Shown: positions 18,328 through 27,517, numbered from the stretch's first letter. The stretch is 64,000 bases of DNA from Streptomyces coeruleorubidus (GCF_008705135.1 NZ_CP023694.1:1302001-1366000), one strand, 5' to 3'. Notes: generated by a model not told the origin, from the sequence alone. Translations and numbers: made by a program.

Positions 18328-20754
18328 GTGCAGGGACCCGTACCGGAGGACTTGACGGTCGTCGTCGACGCCCGTGGGGTGATCACGGTGTGGAGCGACG
18401 GCGCTCGACGGCTGCTCGGATACGAACCCGACGAGATCGTGGGCCGGGGCGCCGCGCGCCTGCTCGCCGCCGACCTGCCCGGCGCCACGCGACGTCATGT
18501 GGCCGGCGGGCAGCGCTGGGCCGGTGAGGTCGCGCTGTGGCACCGGGACGGCGACCGTGTCGTGGTCCGGCTTCAGGGCACTCCGATGCTGGGCGCGGAC
18601 CGCAGACGGCTCTGGCTCGTCACCGGCGCGACCCTCGCGCACACGGCGAGGCGGGCCGGGCACGGAGCCCTGCCCCTGTGGGACCTCACACTCGCGCAGC
18701 TCCCCGTGCCGGTGGCGGTCTACGACCGTGAGGCCCGGCTCGTGGCCGCCAACGAGATCATGACCCAGGTGATGGGCAGGTCCGAGGAGGAGATGAAGGG
18801 CCTGACGCTCTGGGAGATCGAGCCCAGGCCGCCCTTCGACACGTACGACCGCCTCCAGCGCGAGGTCCTGCGCACCGGCGAGATGGTCTTCCACGAGGAG
18901 CACGGCCAGGCTCCGGGCGAGACCGGGCCGCATGCCTGGTCGATGTTCATGGCGCCGCTGAAGGACGAGACCGGTGCGGTACAGGGCATGTCCGCGACCG
19001 TGTTCGACACCACGGAGCAGTACTGGGCCCGCCGCCGGCTGGCGGTGCTCAACGACGCCGGCCTGCGGATCGGGAGCACCCTGGACGTGACCCGGACGGC
19101 CGAGGAGCTGGCCGAGGTGGCCGTGAGCGGATTCGCGGACTTCGTCACCGTGGACCTGCTGGAGTCCGTCGCCCTGGGCGACGAGCCGGAACCGGTGCCG
19201 CTGGACGCGCCCGTCACCGTGCGGCGCACCGCGCAGCGGTCGGTGCTGGAGGGCTGCCCGGAGTCGGTGGTCGCCTCGGGCGACGCCACGTTCTACCCCG
19301 TGGACACGCTGCCGGTGCGGACGCTGGCCGCCGGCCGGGGCTCGCGGCATCGGCCGGGAGACCCGGGGCTGCGGGAGTGGATCAGGTCCTCCCCGGCCCG
19401 CGCCGAGTCGGTGTCCAGGCACATGATCCACTCGGTGATGCTGGTGCCGCTGCGCGCCCGCGGGGTGACCCTGGGGCTGGTGCACTTCCTGCGGCACCGG
19501 ACGGCGGAGCCGTTCAGCGAGGACGATCTGCTGCTCGCGGAGGAGATCGTCGCCAGGGCGGCGGTGAGCGTGGACAACGCCCGCCGCTACACCCGGGAAC
19601 GCCGGACGGCGCTGGCACTTCAGCGCAGCCTCCTGCCCGACCGGCCGCCGGACCTGGCGGCGATGCAGGTCGCCTACCGCTATCTGCCGGCCGGTTCCGG
19701 AGCTGACATCGGGGGCGACTGGTTCGACGTGATCCCGCTGTCCGGCACGCGGGTCGCCCTGGTCGTGGGCGATGTGGTGGGACACGGCATCCAGGCCTCG
19801 GCCACGATGGGCCGGCTGCGGACCGCGGTGCGGACGCTCGCGGATGTCGATCTCGCCCCCGACGAGCTGCTCACCCAGCTCGACGATCTCGTCATCCGGA
19901 TCGACCGGGAAGAGGGCCCGGAGGCGCGCGGGCGGGCGGCGGAGACCTCGGGACAGGTCGGCGCCACCTGCCTGTACGCCGTCTACGACCCGGTGTCCCG
20001 CCGCTGCACGATGGCCCGGGCCGGGCATCCGCCGCCCGCCCTGGTCACGCCCGACGGCGCCGTACGGTTCCTGGATCTGCCGACCGGGCCGCCGCTGGGT
20101 GTGGGCGGCCTGCCGTTCGAAGCCGTCGAGGTGCCGCTGGAGGAGAACAGCCTGCTCGCCCTCTACACCGACGGGCTGATCAACGCCGCCGACCACGACA
20201 TGGAGGCCGGGCTCGCCCTGCTCCGCGAGGCGCTGGGCAACCCGGCCGGGGAGCTGGAGGAGACCTGTGAGCAGGTGCTGCGCACGGTGCTGGCCGGCCG
20301 TCCCGCCGACGACATCGTGCTGATGCTGGCCCGGACCGCCGCGCTCGACGCCGGTAAGGTGCGCACCTGGCAGCTGCCGCCCGACCCCGCGGCCGTGGCC
20401 CGGGCCCGCAGGATGGCGGGCGAGCAACTGGCCGCCTGGGGGCTGGCGGAGGCGGAGTTCACCACGGAACTCATCGTCAGTGAGCTGGTCACCAACGCGC
20501 TGCGGTACGGCGGCGCGCCCATCGAACTGCGGCTGATCCGCGACTCGGCCCTCATCTGCGAGGTGTCCGACGGCAGCAGCACCGCCCCCCACCTGCGCCG
20601 GGCACGCGTGTTCGACGAGGGCGGACGAGGCCTGCTGCTCGTCGCCCAGCTCTCCGAACGCTGGGGCAGCCGCCAGACCCCCACGGGCAAGACCATCTGG
20701 GCGGAACAGCCGCTGCCGGGAGAGGCCGGCGGGGCTCGTGATCAGTACACCTAG
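18328..20754 (+). CDS. PAS-PAS-GAF-SpoIIE-HATPase stress signalling phosphatase
   Basis: An 808-residue multidomain protein. Two PAS folds (about 5-110 and 115-240) are followed by a GAF domain (about 250-430), a SpoIIE/PP2C phosphatase (about 450-665, with GADIGGDWFDVI, VGDVVGHGIQAS, PADDIVLMLA) and an RsbW-like HATPase (about 685-800, with SELVTNALRYG and DEGGRGLLLVAQL). It combines phosphatase and putative anti-sigma kinase modules in one chain, a form common in Streptomyces. I prefer GTG 18328 because CCGGAGG lies just upstream; ATGs at 18286/18289 lack a site. Its stop codon overlaps that of the convergent SDR gene. Confidence 0.9.
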   Translation: MQGPVPEDLTVVVDARGVITVWSDGARRLLGYEPDEIVGRGAARLLAADLPGATRRHVAGGQRWAGEVALWHRDGDRVVVRLQGTPMLGADRRRLWLVTGATLAHTARRAGHGALPLWDLTLAQLPVPVAVYDREARLVAANEIMTQVMGRSEEEMKGLTLWEIEPRPPFDTYDRLQREVLRTGEMVFHEEHGQAPGETGPHAWSMFMAPLKDETGAVQGMSATVFDTTEQYWARRRLAVLNDAGLRIGSTLDVTRTAEELAEVAVSGFADFVTVDLLESVALGDEPEPVPLDAPVTVRRTAQRSVLEGCPESVVASGDATFYPVDTLPVRTLAAGRGSRHRPGDPGLREWIRSSPARAESVSRHMIHSVMLVPLRARGVTLGLVHFLRHRTAEPFSEDDLLLAEEIVARAAVSVDNARRYTRERRTALALQRSLLPDRPPDLAAMQVAYRYLPAGSGADIGGDWFDVIPLSGTRVALVVGDVVGHGIQASATMGRLRTAVRTLADVDLAPDELLTQLDDLVIRIDREEGPEARGRAAETSGQVGATCLYAVYDPVSRRCTMARAGHPPPALVTPDGAVRFLDLPTGPPLGVGGLPFEAVEVPLEENSLLALYTDGLINAADHDMEAGLALLREALGNPAGELEETCEQVLRTVLAGRPADDIVLMLARTAALDAGKVRTWQLPPDPAAVARARRMAGEQLAAWGLAEAEFTTELIVSELVTNALRYGGAPIELRLIRDSALICEVSDGSSTAPHLRRARVFDEGGRGLLLVAQLSERWGSRQTPTGKTIWAEQPLPGEAGGARDQYT

Positions 20755-21656
20755 CGCGTGTCGACGATGCCGCCGGTCACCGCGATGACCTCGCCGACCG
20801 TGTAGCTGGAGTCGGCGTCGGAGGCGAGGTAGACGTACGTCGGTGCGATCTCCTCGGGCTGGGCCGCGCGTTCCAGCGGGGCCTCGCTGCCGATCTGGGC
20901 GAGTCCGTCCGGCGGCATGTGCTGGTCCGCCTCGTTGAGCGGCGTCCAGGTCGGGCCCGGCGCGACCACGTTCGCACGCACGCCGCGCTTGGCCAGGTGC
21001 ACGGCGACGGACTTGGTCAGGGTGATCAGCGCGGCCTTGGACGCCGCGTAGTCGATCATCGTCGTACTGCCCTTGAGCGCCTCTTCGGTGGCCGTGGCGA
21101 TGACGGCGTCGCCGGGCTCCAGGTGCGGCAGCGCCGCCATGAGCAGGTGGAAGTACGCGTAGACGTTCGTCTTGAACGTCAGGTCGAAGTCCTCGGCGGT
21201 CAACTGGTCGAGTTCGAGCTTGCTGTTGAGGTACGCGGCGTTGCTCACCAGGATGTTCAGCCCGCCGAGCTCCGCCGCCGTCCGTTCGACGGCCTCGCGG
21301 CAGAACTCCGGGTCGGTGAGGTCGCCGGGCAGGAGCAGGCAGCGCCGGCCCTGGTCCTCGACCTCGCGCCGGACGCGCTCCGCGTCCACCTGCTCCTCGG
21401 GAAGGTGGACGATGGCGACGTCGGCGCCCTCCCGCGCGTACAGCAGCGCCACCGCCCGCCCGATACCCGAGTCGCCGCCGGTGATCAGCGCGGCCTTGCC
21501 CTCCAGCTTGCCGCTGGCCCGGTAGCGGCTCGCCCGGTAGCGCGGCCGGGTGCGCATATCGGCCTCGAGGCCGGGCCGCTGCTGCTTGTCGGAGTCGTAG
21601 GGCGGGTCGGGCTCGGACACGACCTGCGGTGCGGACCGTTCCTGCTCGGGCTGCAC
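20751..21656 (-). CDS. SDR family oxidoreductase (general-stress YhdF/YkvO-like)
   Basis: A 301-residue short-chain dehydrogenase with the 45-residue N-terminal extension typical of stress-type SDRs. The cofactor motif is TGGDSGIGRAVA (about 59-70), NAA is in LVSNAAYLNS, and the catalytic Tyr-Lys is YAASK. The residue 13 positions before the Tyr, normally the catalytic Ser, is a Thr here (in VIATATEEALKG). Relatives in Bacillus belong to the SigB general stress regulon. GTG 21656 follows AAAGGAAA. It is divergent from the ATP-grasp gene. Its stop codon shares the CTAG at 20751-20754 with the SpoIIE gene. Confidence 0.88.
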   Translation of the reverse strand: MQPEQERSAPQVVSEPDPPYDSDKQQRPGLEADMRTRPRYRASRYRASGKLEGKAALITGGDSGIGRAVALLYAREGADVAIVHLPEEQVDAERVRREVEDQGRRCLLLPGDLTDPEFCREAVERTAAELGGLNILVSNAAYLNSKLELDQLTAEDFDLTFKTNVYAYFHLLMAALPHLEPGDAVIATATEEALKGSTTMIDYAASKAALITLTKSVAVHLAKRGVRANVVAPGPTWTPLNEADQHMPPDGLAQIGSEAPLERAAQPEEIAPTYVYLASDADSSYTVGEVIAVTGGIVDTR

Positions 21657-21790
21657 GGGATTTCCTTTCGCCGGTGTCGTCCACGGCGCGGCCGTTCACC
21701 TCGGGTCACGCCGTTTCTTCCCCGCACCGCGTGCCCACATCGGCGGCAGGCATGTTCCCCGTTGTCGCCCGGCAGGCATCGCGCCGACCG

Positions 21791-21815
21791 GCATGGCCGC
21801 ACCCGCAAGGGGTAC
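21791..21815 (+). promoter_or_regulatory. SigB-type promoter ahead of the ATP-grasp/CocE operon
   Basis: GCAT (21791-21794) and GGGTAC (21810-21815) are separated by 15 bp. This matches the Streptomyces SigB consensus GNNT-N14-16-GGGTA(C/T) fully. It lies 53 bp upstream of the GTG start at 21868. The neighbouring general-stress SDR and SpoIIE phosphatase fit stress control. Confidence 0.5.
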
Positions 21816-21867
21816 TCAGTCGATCTTGGAAGGCCCGGCCGGAGGGCCTCTTGTCGGAAGGAGATCC

Positions 21868-23163
21868 GTGTCTGACGAGACGGTGAAGAACGTCTTCGTG
21901 ATCGGGCTCGACGAAGCCAATCTGCCGACGCTGCGGGCGGTTCCCGGAGCTGACCGGCTGCGCTTTCACCAGCTGCTGACCATCGAGGAACTCCAGTACG
22001 GCGAGGTGCATCTGCCCACGCTGTTCGACAAGGCCGTGGAGGTGCTGGACGCCTTCGACGGCAGCATCGACGCGATCGTCGGCTACTGGGACTTCCCGGT
22101 CAGCACCCTCGTGCCGATGCTGAGCGAACGCTACGGAACGCGGAGCACGAGTCTGGAGTCGGTGGTCAAGTGCGAGCACAAGTACTGGAGCCGGCTGGAG
22201 CAGCAGAAGGCGACCGACCGGCACCCGGGCTTCGACAGGGTCGACCTGTCGGCCGAGCCACCTCGCCCGCCCGAGAAGGTGACCTTCCCGATGTGGGTCA
22301 AGCCCGCGCTCTCCTACTCGTCCGAACTCGCCTTCGGGGTCGATGACGAAGAGGAGTTCCGCAAGGCCGTCACCGAGATCCGCGAGGGCATCTCGCGGAT
22401 CGGCCGCCCCTTCGAGCACATCCTCGAACGCATCGACCTGCCTCCGGAGATGGACGGTGTCGGCGGCCGGGTCTGTCTGGCGGAGGAGGCGATGTCCGGC
22501 GTCCAGGTCGCCGTCGAGGGCTACGTCCACCGGGGCGAGGTGACGGTCTACGGAGTGCTGGACTCCATCCAGTACCCGGACTCCCCCTGCTTCCTGCGCC
22601 ACCAGTACCCCTCGACGCTGCCGCCGGCGGTCATCGCGGAGCTCCACGACGTCTCGGAGCGGGTGATGCGGCAGATCGGAATGGACTCGGCCACCTTCAG
22701 CATCGAGTACTTCTACGACCCGAAGACGCAGTCGATCAACCTGCTGGAGATCAATCCCCGGCACTCCCAGTCGCACGCGGAGCTGTTCCAGTACGTCGAC
22801 GGCGTCCCCAACCACCACTGCATGGTGAGCCTCGCGCTCGGCGAGGACCCGCGCATGCCGCATGGCGAGGGCCCGTACGCGATGGCGGCGAAGTGGTACC
22901 ACCGCTGGTTCACCGACGGCGTGGTGCGCCGGGTGCCCGGGCCCGAGGAGATCGCCCGCATCGAACGGGAAACGCCGGGCGTGCGCATCGAGGTGGTCCC
23001 CGAGGAGGGCACCCGGCTCTCGGACCTCCCCGGACAGGACAGCTACAGCTACGAGTTGGCGCACATCTACACCGGCGGTGCGGACGAGGCGGAGCTGCGG
23101 GAGAAGTTCGACCACTGCGTGGCCGCACTGGGCCTCGCCTTCGACGAACCCCCGCCCGAGTGA
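21868..23163 (+). CDS. ATP-grasp domain ligase
   Basis: A 431-residue ATP-grasp protein. The ATP-binding region includes FPMWVKPALSYSSELAFGV (about 140-160), and the metal-binding end shows SIEYFYDPKTQSINLLEINPR followed by HSQSH (about 280-310). ATP-grasp enzymes join a carboxylate to an amine or thiol via an acyl phosphate. The substrate is not evident; there is no biotin-carboxylase or D-Ala ligase signature beyond the fold. GTG 21868 follows GGAAGGAGAT. A CocE/NonD hydrolase gene begins 48 bp downstream in the same direction, so the two are probably one operon behind a SigB-like promoter. Confidence 0.82.
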   Translation: MSDETVKNVFVIGLDEANLPTLRAVPGADRLRFHQLLTIEELQYGEVHLPTLFDKAVEVLDAFDGSIDAIVGYWDFPVSTLVPMLSERYGTRSTSLESVVKCEHKYWSRLEQQKATDRHPGFDRVDLSAEPPRPPEKVTFPMWVKPALSYSSELAFGVDDEEEFRKAVTEIREGISRIGRPFEHILERIDLPPEMDGVGGRVCLAEEAMSGVQVAVEGYVHRGEVTVYGVLDSIQYPDSPCFLRHQYPSTLPPAVIAELHDVSERVMRQIGMDSATFSIEYFYDPKTQSINLLEINPRHSQSHAELFQYVDGVPNHHCMVSLALGEDPRMPHGEGPYAMAAKWYHRWFTDGVVRRVPGPEEIARIERETPGVRIEVVPEEGTRLSDLPGQDSYSYELAHIYTGGADEAELREKFDHCVAALGLAFDEPPPE

Positions 23164-23211
23164 AGCCCCGCCGGAGTGAACCCCCACGAGAGTAAGGAGC
23201 ACGTGGGTTCC

Positions 23212-25254
23212 ATGCGTTACGTGACCAACCTGCCCCACGCCACGAAGGAAGAAGAGCACGTCACGATCCCGATGTCCGACGGGGTCCGGCTCTCCGCGCA
23301 CATCTGGCGTCCCACCTCGTCGGACCATGAGCCGGTGCCCGCGGTGCTGGAGTACATCCCGTACCGCAAGCGAGATCTGACGGCCGTGCGCGACTCGATC
23401 CACCACCCGTATCTCGCGGGACACGGCTACGCCTGTGTCCGCGTCGACCTGCGCGGCACCGGCGACTCGGAGGGCGTGCTGCGCGACGAGTACCTGGAGC
23501 GGGAGCAGGCGGACGCGGAGGAGGTGCTGGCCTGGCTGACGGAACAGCCCTGGTGTGACGGCGGCACCGGCATGATGGGCATCTCCTGGGGCGCGTTCGC
23601 GGCGCTCCAGGTGGCGGCCCGGCAGCCGCCGGGCCTGAAGGCCATCGCCATCGCCTCCTTCACCGACGACCGGCACGCCGACGACATGCACTACATGGGC
23701 GGCGCCCTGCTGTCGGACAACCTGGCCGAGGCGGGCACGATGTTCGCCTACGGCACCTGCCCGCCGGACCCGGCCGTGGTCGGCGACCGCTGGCGGGAGA
23801 TGTGGCAGGAGCGCCTGGAGCACACCGAGCCCTGGGTCCTCCAGTGGCTGCGCCACCAGCGGCGGGACGACTACTGGCGGCACGCCTCGGTGTGCGAGGA
23901 CTACAGCAGCGTGCGCTGCCCGGTCCTGGCCTCCAGCGGCTGGGCGGACGGCTACTCCAACGCCGTGACCCGGCTGCTCGGCCACCTGGACGTGCCCCGC
24001 AAGGGGCTGATCGGCCCCTGGTCGCACAAGTTCCCCCACCTCGGGGAGCCCGGCCCGGCGATCGGCTACCTCCAGGAGCTCGTACGGTGGTGGGACCACT
24101 GGCTCAAGGGCGTCGACAACGGCGTCATGGACGGCCCCATGCTGCAAGCGTGGATGCAGGACAGCGTGCCCCCCTCCACCGCGTACGAGGAGCGGCCGGG
24201 ACGCTGGGTCGGCGAGCCGGACTGGCCCTCCCCGCACATCCGGCAGGCCGTCCATCCGCTCACCCGGCACACGATCGGGCCTCCGCGGGAGGCGGCGGAC
24301 GAGGGGAACGCCCTCGACGGCGACGCGATGACCGTGCAGTCACCGCTGTCCGTGGGCCAGTTCGCGGGCAAGTGGGCCTCGTACAACGCGCCCCCGGACC
24401 TGCCGTACGACCAGCGTGAGGAGGACGGCGGTTCCCTCGTCTTCGACAGTGAGCCGCTGACCGAGCCGGTGGAGATCCTCGGCTCGCCGACCGTGGAACT
24501 CGACCTGTCGGTCAGCGAACCGGTCGCCCTGGTGGCCGCGCGGCTGTCCGACGTGAGCCCGGACGGATCCGCGACCCGTGTCTCGTACGGCATCCTGAAC
24601 CTCACCCGCCGCGACAGCACGGAGTCGCCCGAGCCGCTGGAGCCGGGCCGCCGCTACCGCGCCACCGTCCCGCTGAACGGAGTGGCCCAGGCGTTCCCGC
24701 CCGGCCACCGCATCCGGCTCTCCCTCTCCACGTCCTACTGGCCGCTGGCCTGGCCACCGCCGAAGCCCGCCCTGCTGAGCGTCCACGAACATTCCAGCAC
24801 GCTCACCCTGCCGGTGCGGCCGGTGGAGGCACCGGACGAGGTACCGGCGTCCCCCTTCGGCGAACCCGAGGGCACTCCCCCGATCGCCACGAGCCAGGTG
24901 ACACCCCCCGAGGAGCGCTGGGAGGTCAAGCGGGACCTGATCGGCTACCACTCCGAGCTGGACATCGTGAAGGACCGGGGCACGGTCCGCTTCGAGGACA
25001 TCAACATGGAGGCCGGGCGCCGCGCCCGCGAGCGCTACACGGCGGTCGCCGACGACTTCACCTCGGTCAGCGGCGAGTCCACGTGGACCATGCGGTTCCA
25101 GCGGGACGACTGGGACGTACGGGTGGTGACGCAGACCCAGCTGAGCTGTGACGACACGGACTTCTTCGTGGACGCGACCCTCGACGCGTACGAGGCCGAC
25201 CGCCGGGTGTTCTCCCGCACCTGGAACGAGCGGGTACCGCGCGACCTGCTGTAG
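23212..25254 (+). CDS. CocE/NonD family hydrolase (peptidase S15-like)
   Basis: A 680-residue protein with the CocE/X-Pro dipeptidyl-peptidase layout. An alpha/beta hydrolase core (about 20-300) has RVDLRGTGDSEG and the nucleophile elbow GISWGAFAALQ. The acid/His region follows at SSGWADGYSN and GPWSHKFPH. A C-terminal jelly-roll domain (about 380-560) is followed by an extra 120-residue tail, longer than in typical CocE. The activity would be ester or amide hydrolysis. ATG 23212 begins the usual MRYVTNLP family start, while GTG 23203 is close behind AAGGAG; either may be used. It follows the ATP-grasp ligase, so a ligase/hydrolase pair acting on the same bond type is possible. Confidence 0.87.
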   Translation: MRYVTNLPHATKEEEHVTIPMSDGVRLSAHIWRPTSSDHEPVPAVLEYIPYRKRDLTAVRDSIHHPYLAGHGYACVRVDLRGTGDSEGVLRDEYLEREQADAEEVLAWLTEQPWCDGGTGMMGISWGAFAALQVAARQPPGLKAIAIASFTDDRHADDMHYMGGALLSDNLAEAGTMFAYGTCPPDPAVVGDRWREMWQERLEHTEPWVLQWLRHQRRDDYWRHASVCEDYSSVRCPVLASSGWADGYSNAVTRLLGHLDVPRKGLIGPWSHKFPHLGEPGPAIGYLQELVRWWDHWLKGVDNGVMDGPMLQAWMQDSVPPSTAYEERPGRWVGEPDWPSPHIRQAVHPLTRHTIGPPREAADEGNALDGDAMTVQSPLSVGQFAGKWASYNAPPDLPYDQREEDGGSLVFDSEPLTEPVEILGSPTVELDLSVSEPVALVAARLSDVSPDGSATRVSYGILNLTRRDSTESPEPLEPGRRYRATVPLNGVAQAFPPGHRIRLSLSTSYWPLAWPPPKPALLSVHEHSSTLTLPVRPVEAPDEVPASPFGEPEGTPPIATSQVTPPEERWEVKRDLIGYHSELDIVKDRGTVRFEDINMEAGRRARERYTAVADDFTSVSGESTWTMRFQRDDWDVRVVTQTQLSCDDTDFFVDATLDAYEADRRVFSRTWNERVPRDLL

Positions 25255-25310
25255 CGGGATCCGCTGGGCGAAAGGAGTGCCCACCCCCGGTGTGGAGGGC
25301 GCCGCCGGAA

Positions 25311-25835
25311 CTACTTCTCCCCCTCCCGCGAGAGCCCCGTCGACGGACGGCCGTCGACGGGGCTCTCGGTGTGCGCGACGAAGTCGTCGAGGAGCCGGTG
25401 GAGGAACAGGGCGAGCTGCCGCAGTTCCCCGGGTGACCAGGCCGACAGCGCCATCTCCATGCCACGGCGGCGGACCTCCTGGATGCGATGGACCGCGTCC
25501 AGGCCGGCTTCCGTGAGCCGGACGCGCTGGGCGCGCCGGTCGTCCGGGTCGGGGACGCGGGTCACATGGCCGGTCCGCTCCAGTTGCCGCAGCTGCCGGG
25601 TGACGTGGGACGCCTCCACCGACAGGCGGGCGGCCAGTACCCCGGGGCGCAGCGGGTCGCCCTCGGCAATGTGCAGCAGGACCGTCGCGGCGGCCCGGTC
25701 CAGGGACACTCCCGACTCGGCCGTCAGACGCTCGTGCTGCCGGGCCCGGCCGGCCAGGTACGCGATGCGGGTGAGGGCTCGCTCGATCTCGATCAGATCC
25801 GTCGGGACGGGCGCCGCCGTGGGGCGTGTGGACAT
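25311..25835 (-). CDS. MarR-family transcriptional regulator
   Basis: A 174-residue MarR protein. The winged helix spans about residues 45-115, with VLAARLSVEASHVTRQLRQLERTGHVTRVPDPDDRRAQRVRLTE recognisable as the recognition helix and wing. It diverges from an EmrB-type efflux gene with 121 bp between, and three copies of a 17-bp palindrome-like element fill that gap. This is the standard MarR autorepressor/exporter arrangement, so it most likely represses itself and the MFS-P450 operon until a ligand binds. The last codons overlap a strong hairpin at 25330-25367. Confidence 0.92.
   Translation of the reverse strand: MSTRPTAAPVPTDLIEIERALTRIAYLAGRARQHERLTAESGVSLDRAAATVLLHIAEGDPLRPGVLAARLSVEASHVTRQLRQLERTGHVTRVPDPDDRRAQRVRLTEAGLDAVHRIQEVRRRGMEMALSAWSPGELRQLALFLHRLLDDFVAHTESPVDGRPSTGLSREGEK
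25330..25367. terminator. Hairpin terminator embedded in the 3' end of the MarR gene
   Basis: A perfect 17-bp inverted repeat (GAGAGCCCCGTCGACGG and its complement) encloses the 4-base loop ACGG. It lies inside the last 20 codons of the MarR gene, just past the end of the convergent CocE gene. It probably terminates CocE transcription and may also act at the MarR mRNA end. Confidence 0.65.
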
Positions 25836-25854
25836 GGCACGACCCTAGATGTGC

Positions 25855-25926
25855 TTGCCTGACTTAATCAACATTAAGAAGTTGCTTGACTTAGGCAACG
25901 CGAATCTGCTTGCCTAAGTCAAGCAA
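25855..25926. promoter_or_regulatory. Triple MarR-type operator
   Basis: Three 17-bp elements lie in the divergent promoter: TTGCCTGACTTAATCAA (25855-25871), TTGCTTGACTTAGGCAA (25882-25898) and TTGCCTAAGTCAAGCAA (25910-25926). The last two are exact reverse complements of each other. Each element is itself roughly palindromic, as MarR dimer sites are. Spacing is 27-28 bp. They overlap where promoters for both the MarR gene and the MFS gene should be. Confidence 0.75.
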
Positions 25927-25956
25927 TCTCGCTCCCCCGCCCCACGGAGGCCCGCC

Positions 25957-27441
25957 ATGTCCGACACCGTCGCCCGCCACGCGGAGGCCGGGCCGTCCGC
26001 CCCGCCCGGACCGAACACCGTGGTCGCGGTGCTCGCCCTCGCCGGCGTCGTGGTCTCGCTGATGCAGACCCTGGTCATCCCGATCGTCCCCGAGCTGCCG
26101 AAGTACCTGGACGCCTCGGCGTCGAACGCCGCCTGGGCGGTCACCGCCACCCTGCTCGCCGCCGCCGTCGCCACCCCGGTCGTCGGGCGCCTCGGCGACA
26201 TGTTCGGCAAGCGCCGCATGCTCCTGGTCAGCATCGTGCTGCTGGTGTCCGGCTCGGTCGTCTGCGCCCTGAGCGACTCGCTCGTTCCGATGGTCGTCGG
26301 CCGGACGATGCAGGGCCTGGCGGCGGCCGTCGTCCCGCTCGGCATCAGCGTGCTCCGCGACGTCCTGCCCGCCGAGCGGCTGGCCGGCTCCACCGCCCTG
26401 ATGAGTGCCTCGCTCGGCGTCGGCGGCGCCCTCGGGCTGCCCGCGGCGGCGTTCATCGCCGACCGCTACGACTGGCACGTGCTGTTCTGGACCTCCGCCG
26501 TCCTCGGTGTCGCCGCCCTGGCGCTGGTGGTGCTGGTCGTACCCGAGTCGAAGGTCCGCACCGGCGGCAGCTTCGACCTGCCCGGCTCGCTCGGCCTGTC
26601 CGCCGCGCTGGTGTCCCTGCTGCTGGCCGTCTCCAAGGGCGGCGACTGGGGCTGGACCAGCGGCACGACGCTCGGGCTGTTCGGTGCCGCGGCCGTGATC
26701 TTCCTGGTCTGGGGGCGGTACGAGCTGCGCACCGCCCAGCCACTGGTGGATTTGCGCACCACCGCACGCCGGCAGGTGCTGTTCACCAACCTCGCCTCGG
26801 TCGCGCTCGGCTTCTCGATGTTCGCCATGTCGCTCGTCCTGCCGCAGGTCCTCCAGCTCCCCGAGCAGACCGGCTACGGGCTGGGCAAGTCGATGCTGGC
26901 CGTCGGTCTGATCCTGGCTCCGCAGGGTCTGGTGATGATGGCCATGTCCGCCGTCTCCGCCGGCATCACCAAGGCGAAGGGGCCGAAGGTCACCCTGATG
27001 ATCGGCGCGGTCGTCGTCGCGGCCGGCTACGGCCTGAGCCTCGTGCTGATGGCCGAGGTCTGGCACATCGTCCTGGTCGCCTGCGTCATCGGCGGCGGCG
27101 TCGGCTTCGCCTACGGCGCCATGCCCGCCCTGATCATGGGCGCCGTGCCCGCCTCCGAGACGGCCGCGGCCAACAGCCTCAACACCCTGATGCGCTCCAT
27201 GGGCACGTCGTTCGCCAGCGCCCTCGCCGGCGTCATCCTGGCGCAGATGACGACCGGATTCGGCGGCCACCTGCTGCCCTCCGAGAACGGCTTCAAGACG
27301 GTCATGGCCATCGGTGCCGGGGCCGCCCTCCTGGCCTTCTTCCTCGCCTCCTTCCTCCCGCGCCGGCAGGCCGCCGCCGAACCCGCCCGGGTGGCGGAAG
27401 GCCCTGCCGAGCAGGCGGAGTTCTCCGGCGCGAACTCCTAG
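25957..27441 (+). CDS. MFS efflux transporter, DHA2/EmrB-QacA type
   Basis: A 494-residue, about 14-helix transporter. Motif A is GRLGDMFGKRRML (about 70-82), and helix 1 ends in QTLVIPIVPELP, a form usual in actinobacterial EmrB-like pumps. It would export a hydrophobic compound with protons. ATG 25957 follows CCCACGGAGG. It is the first gene of a run that continues with a P450, ferredoxin, reductase and SDR, all under the MarR-type operators, so pump and oxidation system may handle the same compound. Confidence 0.92.
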   Translation: MSDTVARHAEAGPSAPPGPNTVVAVLALAGVVVSLMQTLVIPIVPELPKYLDASASNAAWAVTATLLAAAVATPVVGRLGDMFGKRRMLLVSIVLLVSGSVVCALSDSLVPMVVGRTMQGLAAAVVPLGISVLRDVLPAERLAGSTALMSASLGVGGALGLPAAAFIADRYDWHVLFWTSAVLGVAALALVVLVVPESKVRTGGSFDLPGSLGLSAALVSLLLAVSKGGDWGWTSGTTLGLFGAAAVIFLVWGRYELRTAQPLVDLRTTARRQVLFTNLASVALGFSMFAMSLVLPQVLQLPEQTGYGLGKSMLAVGLILAPQGLVMMAMSAVSAGITKAKGPKVTLMIGAVVVAAGYGLSLVLMAEVWHIVLVACVIGGGVGFAYGAMPALIMGAVPASETAAANSLNTLMRSMGTSFASALAGVILAQMTTGFGGHLLPSENGFKTVMAIGAGAALLAFFLASFLPRRQAAAEPARVAEGPAEQAEFSGANS

Positions 27442-27517
27442 TTCACACCGCCCTCGGCCACCGCTCCCCGGCCGGGGTGCGGCCGGCTCCCCCTCCCCCC
27501 ACCTCTGAGGAGATGTC

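Noticed and set aside
18052..21699. Very long open frame (over 1200 codons) on the minus strand
   Set aside because: It lies antisense to the SpoIIE-HATPase gene and partly to the SDR gene. Its translation is Arg/Gly/Ala-rich without domains, the usual shadow effect of high GC.
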